Assembly (NCBI GenBank): GCA_038232415.1
Contig: JBBSHY010000030.1
Span: 1 to 10,562 of the forward strand
Length of the DNA stretch: 10,562 nt
Direction: 5' to 3'
Origin: JBBRXZ01 sp038232415
GTDB taxonomy: Bacteria; Patescibacteriota; Saccharimonadia; Saccharimonadales; UBA4665
The notes under the pieces were generated by a model that saw nothing but the letters and a program-made list of their open reading frames with translations, did no database searches and was not told where the DNA came from. Within the stretch, counting starts at the first letter, position 1, and every line of letters begins with the position of its first letter. Below are positions 6,225 to 10,562 of the stretch, in pieces. The position numbers and the translations under genes were made by a program.

Positions 6225-6470
6225 TTATTTCTTGCGTTTAACAGATGTAAGCCGCTCTTGTTCAAGGTACGGGTTCTCGACTGGTAGAATGGCACTAATG
6301 TCTGAATCATCGGCCATTATAAATTGTGCTGCATAGCGTTTGGGATCGGGTAGTGCAATAGCCCTATTATCCCAGTTTGACGTATCTTCGGCCGATGTTT
6401 GAGGTGGCAGCTCTCTCGTGTCGCCAAAGTCTCTAATCTTATTCACATCTGGTAGGTTTACGTCTTCCAT
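6225..6470 (-). CDS. Hypothetical 81-residue soluble protein
   Basis: I do not recognise a family. The product is polar and acidic over most of its length with a basic tail (SVKRKK, 76-81), has no cysteine, no signal peptide and no membrane segment. Residues 45-60 (KRYAAQFIMADDSDIS) are the only stretch likely to pack as a helix. Support for a real gene is mainly its promoter: an extended -10 box TGCTATAAT ends 7 bases before the ATG at 6470, one of the best promoter matches in the window. The gene lies upstream of the five-span membrane protein on the same strand. It may be disordered or an adaptor; this is a guess. Confidence 0.6.
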   Translation of the reverse strand: MEDVNLPDVNKIRDFGDTRELPPQTSAEDTSNWDNRAIALPDPKRYAAQFIMADDSDISAILPVENPYLEQERLTSVKRKK

Positions 6471-6477
6471 ATGTTTG

Positions 6478-6486
6478 ATTATAGCA
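6478..6486 (-). promoter_or_regulatory. Extended -10 promoter (TGCTATAAT) of the 81-residue protein
   Basis: On the minus strand TGC precedes a perfect TATAAT (6483-6478), which ends 7 bases before ATG 6470. The box also overlaps the end of a possible small frame upstream (6479-6685). Strong evidence for leaderless transcription of the 81-residue gene. Confidence 0.65.
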
Positions 6487-6685
6487 AGAACTGTAAATCA
6501 GTGGTTGGCTTAGACATCAACCCTTTTACTGATACATTAAGCGACCGCAGCCCAGTTTGGATAGCACCGAAGTTTAAGAGTAAGCTATGTAGGGTATCAA
6601 GTATAGGTTCGTTTAACGGGTCAGTATGTCGACCACGGATTTTAACTCTGTTTGCGCAGAGGTTTTTGTTTCTCTCCATGTTCAT
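6479..6685 (-). CDS. Possible small protein, 68 residues
   Basis: An open frame on the minus strand from ATG 6685 (or ATG 6679) to TAA 6481-6479 fills most of the gap between the 81-residue gene and the histidine kinase. It is basic at the start (VKIRGRHTDP) and has a helix-like leucine-rich centre (ILDTLHSLLLNFGAI). Codon choice looks no worse than in the neighbours. There is no good ribosome site or -10 box in front of it, and no family is recognised. The plus-strand frame over the same bases looks less protein-like. Treat as tentative. The rest of 6686-6812 holds the kinase promoter. Confidence 0.3.
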   Translation of the reverse strand: MNMERNKNLCANRVKIRGRHTDPLNEPILDTLHSLLLNFGAIQTGLRSLNVSVKGLMSKPTTDLQFLL

Positions 6686-6766
6686 TGTGCGACATAACAA
6701 GCGACAAAGCCAAACATTAGATTGTGATAGTCTTTTCGCCTTGTTGCGCTACAGATAAATATTTCA

Positions 6767-6796
6767 TTGACGTCTACCGCGTATCACCTTTATTCT
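6767..6796 (+). promoter_or_regulatory. Promoter of the histidine kinase gene
   Basis: TTGACG (6767-6772), an 18-base spacer and TATTCT (6791-6796). Transcription would begin near 6803, leaving about 10 bases before ATG 6813. This leader holds CGGAG (6802-6806), 6 bases before the start, the clearest Shine-Dalgarno sequence of the window together with AGGGAG near 1970. Confidence 0.55.
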
Positions 6797-6812
6797 TAAA
6801 ACGGAGTGAATA

Positions 6813-8030
6813 ATGACTAAAAGTATCACAGACAACTCTCCCAAACCTAAACCTACGAGCCCGAGTAAAAGTATTGAAACGCTAAAAAAGCAGCTTACTT
6901 ACTATCAGGAAATAACAGATACCATCCGGGAACCTTTTGTCATTTTGGATAATGATTTACTCGTTGTGACGGCTAATAATGCGTTCTACGAAGCTTTTAA
7001 GGTGAAGAGACTAGAAACTGAGGGTCAGCTAATTTATAAGCTGGGTAACAATCAGTGGGATTCAAAAGAGCTCAGAAAATTGCTTGAGGATATACTTCCT
7101 AAGCACAAGTTGTTTAACGGGTTTGAAATCACCCATACTTTTCCTAGTATCGGTCGCAAAACCATGCTTTTGAATGCCAGACAGATTGACTCAAAGCAAC
7201 TCATACTCCTGGCTATTGAAGATATAACAGAGCGAACAAACCTGAAAAAAAATACCGAGAAGATGACTGCTAACTTGATAAAACAAAAAAATAACTTGAA
7301 AGCGCTCAGTGACGCTAAAGACGAATTTATCATGATGGCTTCACATCAGCTACGGACACCGGCGAGTATAGTAAAGAATTACACTGGAATGCTACGTGAT
7401 GGTTACGCAGGTACATTGACAAAAGAGCAAATCGCCATGCTCGATAGGGCGATATTTAGTAATGAGAGGCAGTTAGAAATAATCGAGGATTTGCTGAGAG
7501 TAGCTAGGGTTGACGATGGAAAGGTGTACTTAGAAAAGTCGGAGTGCGATGTGGCAGAACTGATTAACGGTGTGGTTCATGAGCAATTCGTCCTCTATAA
7601 TAGCCATAATCAAAAGACTATATTCAAGGAAACAGCTGAAAAGGTTAGCACGAACCTCGACAAAAATTTGATGCGAATGGTCTTAGAGAATCTTCTCGAG
7701 AATGCCAGCAAATACTCTCGTGATAATCAGACAGTCAAAATCAAGTTAAGCCAGACTAAGCATCAAACGGTCATAACCATCAGCGATGAGGGCGTAGGTA
7801 TACTCAAAAAAGACCAGAAAAAGATGTTTACCAAGTTCTCTCGTATAAATAACCCGCTCTCACTTTCTACGACAGGAACTGGTTTAGGTTTGTACTGGGT
7901 CAAAAAAATCGTAGATTTGCATAAGGGCACTATTGAGGTACGCTCCAAAACTGAAGAAGGTGCCTCATTCACGCTGAAATTGCCAATTATGAAAGATATT
8001 CCCAGTCCAAGAGAAGTAGTACTAATATAG
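6813..8030 (+). CDS. Soluble PAS-domain sensor histidine kinase
   Basis: A 405-residue two-component kinase that autophosphorylates on His and passes the phosphate to a response regulator. Order: polar N-terminus (1-20), coiled coil (about 20-35), PAS domain (38-142, from EPFVILDNDLLVV to LAIEDITER), linker coiled coil (143-168), HisKA with H-box ASHQLRTP (176-183, His178), and HATPase with N-box ENLLENASKYS (292-302), G1 DEGVGI (325-330), F-box KMFTKFSRI (337-345) and G2 GTGLGLYWVKKI (355-366). All catalytic motifs are intact. No membrane segment, so it senses a cytosolic cue through PAS. No response regulator is in the window, so it is an orphan unless its partner lies elsewhere. The H-box surroundings resemble Saccharibacteria kinases as I recall them. 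Confidence 0.95.
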   Translation: MTKSITDNSPKPKPTSPSKSIETLKKQLTYYQEITDTIREPFVILDNDLLVVTANNAFYEAFKVKRLETEGQLIYKLGNNQWDSKELRKLLEDILPKHKLFNGFEITHTFPSIGRKTMLLNARQIDSKQLILLAIEDITERTNLKKNTEKMTANLIKQKNNLKALSDAKDEFIMMASHQLRTPASIVKNYTGMLRDGYAGTLTKEQIAMLDRAIFSNERQLEIIEDLLRVARVDDGKVYLEKSECDVAELINGVVHEQFVLYNSHNQKTIFKETAEKVSTNLDKNLMRMVLENLLENASKYSRDNQTVKIKLSQTKHQTVITISDEGVGILKKDQKKMFTKFSRINNPLSLSTTGTGLGLYWVKKIVDLHKGTIEVRSKTEEGASFTLKLPIMKDIPSPREVVLI

Positions 8031-8084
8031 TATAGCCTTTGCTTATTATTTATGAAAAGAATGTGTTAGCTACTAAGCAAAACA

Positions 8085-8222
8085 TTAAAAAACTAGACCC
8101 TTGATAACATTCGGCGGTCTGGGTGCAGTAACCCTTAATCTTTTAAGTAAACTCTGTGAGGATTCAGGATTCTCGGTGATATACTTGAAAAGTTCAAGCA
8201 AGATATGTTTCTCTCGACCAGA
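8085..8222 (-). pseudogene. Possible winged-helix remnant or very small helix-turn-helix protein
   Basis: The minus strand here is open for 45 codons plus stop (TAA 8087-8085). The sequence KHILLELFKYITENPESSQS followed by a KRLRVT segment resembles the first helices of winged-helix regulators ('iLelL.yi.enPe.sq..LakrLgvs'). The rest of such a domain is missing, and an in-frame TAA lies just upstream, so only a TTG at 8201 could start it (38 residues). This looks like a broken piece of a regulator, though chance is possible. It lies between the histidine kinase and the S26-like gene. Confidence 0.25.
8184..8198. repeat. Short inverted repeat CTTGAA-N3-TTCAAG
   Basis: Perfect 6-bp arms (8184-8189 and 8193-8198) separated by three bases, about 50 bases upstream of the -10 box of the S26-like gene. 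It may be a regulator-binding site, but it also lies in the possible winged-helix remnant, and a site this short can occur by chance. Confidence 0.3.
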
Positions 8223-8244
8223 TTGTTATAGCACCGATAAAGCG

Positions 8245-8253
8245 TGATATTAT
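8245..8253 (+). promoter_or_regulatory. Extended -10 promoter (TGATATTAT) of the S26-like gene
   Basis: TGA followed by TATTAT (8248-8253) ends 9 bases before the GTG start at 8263. No ribosome site lies between, so transcription probably starts at or next to the start codon. Confidence 0.5.
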
Positions 8254-8262
8254 TTAAGCGTC

Positions 8263-8973
8263 GTGCACTTACCATTTATACTACTAGCGCTATTAGTCAT
8301 AGTAGTAATAGCTATCATTACCTTTTGCTTGTGGCTGTCACTGAAAATCTTTGGGCTGAAACCTGATAGGAATAATCTTACAAGGATAGTTGGGGCAGAA
8401 GTACTTTTCATACTAGTAACCAGCTTGTTAAGCTTAGTTCTTAAGGGCGGTGTAGCAGTTATCTCCAATCTGTTGTTCTTAGTGGGCGGTTTTACCTTAT
8501 GGATTTTGCTGCTAAAGCGGTTTGCTGCGAGAAGGTACAGTGTTGGTCGAGCTATCGGCTCGTACATTACAAGCTATGTGCTCATACTTGTACTGGCACT
8601 TTTAGTTGCGATTATGTTTGTGGCTTTGTTTGCCCAAGTATTTAAGATTGAGGGCGATAGCATGGCACCGGCTCTGCGCGCCAACACCACTGTTCTGGTG
8701 TATAAGTTTGAAAAGCACCCCTCGGATAATTCCGTAGTTGTGTATCAAACCAAAAAAGGCACCCACGCTCTTGGGCGGGTACATGGCGCTCCTGGTCAGT
8801 CAGTATCTATCCTAAGTGGTCACGTTGAGGTGGAAGGTAGCATCCAGAATACATCATCATACACCCTTAGCTCCTCGCAATATTACGTTACGGCTGACAA
8901 CGCTGCTTACAATATCCCGTCGCGTATTATCAATAGTAGTGACATTATCGGTACTATCGGACCAAAACTTTAG
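8263..8973 (+). CDS. Signal peptidase I-like (S26) protein with extra membrane domain
   Basis: A 236-residue membrane protein with an S26 domain at the C-terminus. Hydrophobic segments lie at about 4-28, 43-62, 66-86 and 102-125; the last precedes the extracytoplasmic domain. Box B is EGDSMAPAL (130-138, nucleophile Ser133), box D is LGRVHGAPGQ (170-179) and box E is the ADNAAYNIPSR region (211-221). In ordinary signal peptidase I, box D reads K-R-V and Lys is the general base; here Gly171 replaces it. The protein may be inactive, use another base (His168 or His174), or be a divergent S26 subfamily. Start GTG 8263 follows a TATTAT box by 9 bases. The three extra N-terminal spans are unlike the one or two of standard enzymes. 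Substrate unknown; the neighbouring kinase gives no clue. Confidence 0.8.
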   Translation: MHLPFILLALLVIVVIAIITFCLWLSLKIFGLKPDRNNLTRIVGAEVLFILVTSLLSLVLKGGVAVISNLLFLVGGFTLWILLLKRFAARRYSVGRAIGSYITSYVLILVLALLVAIMFVALFAQVFKIEGDSMAPALRANTTVLVYKFEKHPSDNSVVVYQTKKGTHALGRVHGAPGQSVSILSGHVEVEGSIQNTSSYTLSSSQYYVTADNAAYNIPSRIINSSDIIGTIGPKL

Positions 8974-8989
8974 CTCAAGAGTAGGTTCT

Positions 8990-9000
8990 GTTCAAGTCCT
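8990..9000 (+). repeat. Candidate right attachment site, copy of tRNA T-loop region
   Basis: GTTCAAGTCCT is identical to 3283-3293 in tRNA-Pro, in the same orientation, and is the only such match I found. It lies 17 bases after the S26-like stop. What follows (CCCACG) does not rebuild the tRNA acceptor stem, so a clean duplicated tRNA end is absent. A short shared core is normal for serine recombinases. An 11-base match could also be chance. Confidence 0.35.
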
Positions 9001-9221
9001 CCCACGTTTATGTAAGCATTTGTTTATTTTCTATCTGTTAAAGCTCATATTGTGGTGCATAATTGCTCGATGCTTTTGTCATCTCAATTGTTTTAATGCT
9101 CTAAATTTCGTTCCGAGTATTGCTATAATCCCAGTAGGTTTTTGAGTGATAACAGTAGTGCGTCAAGCTGTTCAAGATTAATCGCTCCTAGCCGACCATT
9201 CAGCATTGTATAATACAAAAT
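9001..9221. promoter_or_regulatory. A/T-rich non-coding gap with two -10 boxes
   Basis: TGCTATAAT (9121-9129) is a strong extended -10 box without a start codon at the usual distance; it may drive a longer transcript into the next gene or a small RNA. A second TATAAT (9209-9214) ends 7 bases before ATG 9222 and fits the leaderless pattern. No supported gene lies in this gap. Confidence 0.45.
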
Positions 9222-9581
9222 ATGACTGATGAAACAGTTGATCAACCAATGTTTCAGGAGGATCGTGATACCCTTACCAGGGTAATACCTCTATTGCAAG
9301 ATTTGCGTGTCACAGATCGTTATGTAGAACTCAGTCTTCCTGAGGACGATCCCTTTTTTCCTGGAGAAAGAGCGACTATATTCAATGATGATTCAGGCAC
9401 ATCGGAGTTAACTGTAGGTGATAAGATAAAAGCACAGATTTCAACAGATTATGAAGATGTTAATCGTACGGTGTATGTTAAAGAAGAAAATGGCAAACGG
9501 TTGGCTAATCCAGGGGAAACTCATCAGGTGGCTCATGTTTTAGGAGTAGTGCAAGGACAGTGGGGAAAAGGTAATCTATAG
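9222..9581 (+). CDS. Hypothetical 119-residue acidic protein
   Basis: I do not recognise a family. It is soluble, acidic and without cysteine, signal peptide or membrane segment. The first 30 residues look helical (EDRDTLTRVIPLLQDL, 13-28), and the rest alternates hydrophobic and polar residues like a small beta barrel: RYVELSLPEDDPFFPGER (33-50), TVGDKIKAQIS (64-74), RTVYVKEENGKR (82-93). The region around 60-90, with a 'vGDkI' turn, resembles small domains that bind nucleic acid or act as ligand barrels, but this is a guess. The start is supported by TATAAT ending 7 bases upstream and by the absence of a ribosome site. It is convergent with the RND gene, 42 bases away. Confidence 0.6.
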   Translation: MTDETVDQPMFQEDRDTLTRVIPLLQDLRVTDRYVELSLPEDDPFFPGERATIFNDDSGTSELTVGDKIKAQISTDYEDVNRTVYVKEENGKRLANPGETHQVAHVLGVVQGQWGKGNL

Positions 9582-9610
9582 GTAATCTTAAGTTAATAGC
9601 CCTGTGCCAC

Positions 9611-9622
9611 ATAACCGGTTAT
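9611..9622. repeat. 12-bp palindrome between convergent genes
   Basis: ATAACCGGTTAT is a perfect palindrome between the stop codons of the 119-residue gene and the RND gene. As a hairpin it gives only a 4-bp stem with a CCGG loop, followed by TTTT on the plus strand. It is too weak to call a terminator with confidence. Confidence 0.25.
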
Positions 9623-9623
9623 T

Positions 9624-10562
9624 TTAATTAGTATTGAGGCGGGGTATGAGCTTTATGATTACAATAGCCAGGATGGGGCCTAACAAGGCTGCCGGGCCGG
9701 CTACTTTTGCTAACAGGAGGCTTAGTAAAATGCTCAAGACGATCCAGGCCAGGCCTTTTTTTCTGGATATGCGGGCGCGCAGGAATTCGCTGCCCAGGTA
9801 ATAGTAAGGGAATACCGTAAGTACCAGGAACGTGCTGGATAGCAGACCACCGGCCAGGACTACGGCTAAGCCTTCCCAGAAGGGGCTCATAATAGCCAGA
9901 GGGATCAAAGAAGCGACGGCAGTTAAACTGGTAGCGACTAAGGGGCGGAACCGCTCAGCCAAGGCTTCGTGGGCAGCATCCACGGCACCCATACCGGCCC
10001 GGCGCGACTGGTTAGCATAGTCTGTCAGTAAAATAGTGTTCTTGATACTCAGGCCTACCAGAGCAAAGAAGCCAAGCGACGCGAAGAAGCTAAAGGCATT
10101 ATCTGTCAGATACAAGCCAAGCGTAATGCCAAACAGGCTAAAGGGTATAGCCATAAAGATCAGTAGTGGCTGAAGCATACTCCTGAACTGGAAGGCCAGT
10201 AGAATATAAATGGCTATTAGCAGTACCGGGAAGGCGATGGCCAGCGTCTTAAAGCTATCCTGGTTCTCGGTTTCCTGGCCGAAGTCAAAAGCCAAAGCGT
10301 TTTTACTTAGACCGTAGGACCGGACTTTAGAGGCCGGGAATTTTTTCTCTACGGCTGTTTTCGTGAGGGTAAGAAGGGTAGTGGTGTCGCTATCGGCATA
10401 CTTGGCTGTAACCTCCACGTATTGTTTACTATCTTTACGGTTGTAGATACTAGCGCTGGAAACAGCCACGTTGGTTATCTTAACGATTGTACCGTCGGGG
10501 CGCTTTATTTTAGCCACCCGGATATATTTGGTAATGTCATTGGCTAATTTAGTGGCGCCTTC
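9624..10562 (-). CDS. RND-family efflux transporter, C-terminal 312 residues (runs off right edge)
   Basis: The product is the end of an AcrB/HAE-1-like proton-driven pump that moves drugs, lipids or other hydrophobic compounds out of the membrane. The frame is open to the right edge, so the internal GTG at 10517 is not the start. In the visible part, about 1-95 is the end of the second extracytoplasmic loop; then come spans at about 104-126, 131-150, 158-180, 208-230 and 232-255, corresponding to TM8-12. The family signature after TM10 is clear: KNTILLTDYANQSRRAG (174-190) and ERFRPLVATSLTAVASLIPL (203-222). After TM12, where AcrB ends, two more hydrophobic stretches follow (about 270-286 and 289-306). 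Full-length members exceed 1000 residues; only about 30 percent is seen. Confidence 0.92.
   Translation of the reverse strand, partial: EGATKLANDITKYIRVAKIKRPDGTIVKITNVAVSSASIYNRKDSKQYVEVTAKYADSDTTTLLTLTKTAVEKKFPASKVRSYGLSKNALAFDFGQETENQDSFKTLAIAFPVLLIAIYILLAFQFRSMLQPLLIFMAIPFSLFGITLGLYLTDNAFSFFASLGFFALVGLSIKNTILLTDYANQSRRAGMGAVDAAHEALAERFRPLVATSLTAVASLIPLAIMSPFWEGLAVVLAGGLLSSTFLVLTVFPYYYLGSEFLRARISRKKGLAWIVLSILLSLLLAKVAGPAALLGPILAIVIIKLIPRLNTN

Larger units (their letters stand above)
3283..9000. mobile_element. Putative tRNA-Pro-associated integrated element
   Basis: This block begins in the 3' end of tRNA-Pro and carries a large serine recombinase next to the tRNA, the standard position of an integrase in an integrative element. 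The DNA is visibly richer in A and T than the folP/M50/deacetylase flank and the RND gene on the right. GTTCAAGTCCT, identical to tRNA bases 3283-3293, recurs at 8990-9000 and could be the other end. Cargo: a membrane protein, small hypotheticals, a histidine kinase and an S26-like protein; no replication, phage structural or conjugation genes are visible. The left end is well supported; the right end is tentative and could lie nearer 9600, where base composition changes back. Confidence 0.55.

Noticed and set aside
6471..6758. Plus-strand frame of 95 codons between the 81-residue gene and the kinase
   Set aside because: Cys/Ser/Arg-rich without recognisable structure, has no promoter or ribosome site, and the minus-strand frame over the same bases looks more protein-like.
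8816..9145. Plus-strand frame of 109 codons overlapping the end of the S26-like gene
   Set aside because: It begins inside the S26 domain and runs through the A/T-rich gap; composition is not protein-like, and there is no promoter.
9168..9176. Second CTGTTCAAG string as an alternative attachment site
   Set aside because: Only seven bases (GTTCAAG) match the tRNA, and the match does not extend; the 8990 copy is longer.
1..10562. CRISPR arrays, insertion-sequence inverted repeats, toxin-antitoxin pairs, restriction or other defence genes
   Set aside because: No regularly spaced repeats, transposase motifs or defence-domain motifs were seen in the window.

Overview
The window reads as a chromosomal segment of a Patescibacteria/CPR bacterium, most likely Saccharibacteria (TM7). 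This is inference: the histidine kinase has the H-box context and downstream helix pattern I associate with that group, most genes lack a Shine-Dalgarno sequence and start directly behind a -10 box, and TGA works as a stop codon, so this is not a code-25 lineage.

Layout. (1) 1-3230, the more G+C-rich left flank: the 5' part of serC (minus, running off the left edge), divergent from folP (plus), then a site-2 protease of family M50, a compact structured stretch with its own -10 box that may be a small RNA (1907-2052), and a convergent NodB-type polysaccharide deacetylase (minus). (2) 3231-3306, tRNA-Pro(GGG) with an encoded CCA end. (3) 3283 to about 9000, a visibly more A/T-rich block that looks like an integrated element: a large serine recombinase whose last codons and stop lie inside the tRNA gene on the opposite strand, a five-span membrane protein with a DUF4234-like start, small hypothetical proteins, a soluble PAS histidine kinase without a partner regulator, a possible helix-turn-helix remnant, and a membrane-embedded signal-peptidase-like (S26) protein. 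An 11-base copy of the tRNA T-loop region (GTTCAAGTCCT) recurs at 8990-9000 and is a candidate right attachment site. (4) 9001-9620, a still A/T-rich stretch with one small acidic hypothetical protein. (5) 9624-10562, the C-terminal part of an RND efflux pump (minus, running off the right edge), G+C-rich again.

How it fits together. The flanks carry housekeeping and envelope functions (serine/PLP metabolism, folate, membrane proteolysis, cell-wall modification, efflux). The middle block is a small tRNA-associated element moved by a serine recombinase, whose cargo leans toward sensing and membrane or secretion functions. The most unusual global feature is promoter placement: for eight of the ten larger protein genes with a visible start, a TATAAT-like hexamer ends only 6-9 bases before the start codon, implying leaderless mRNAs. 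No CRISPR array, insertion sequence or convincing intrinsic terminator was seen.
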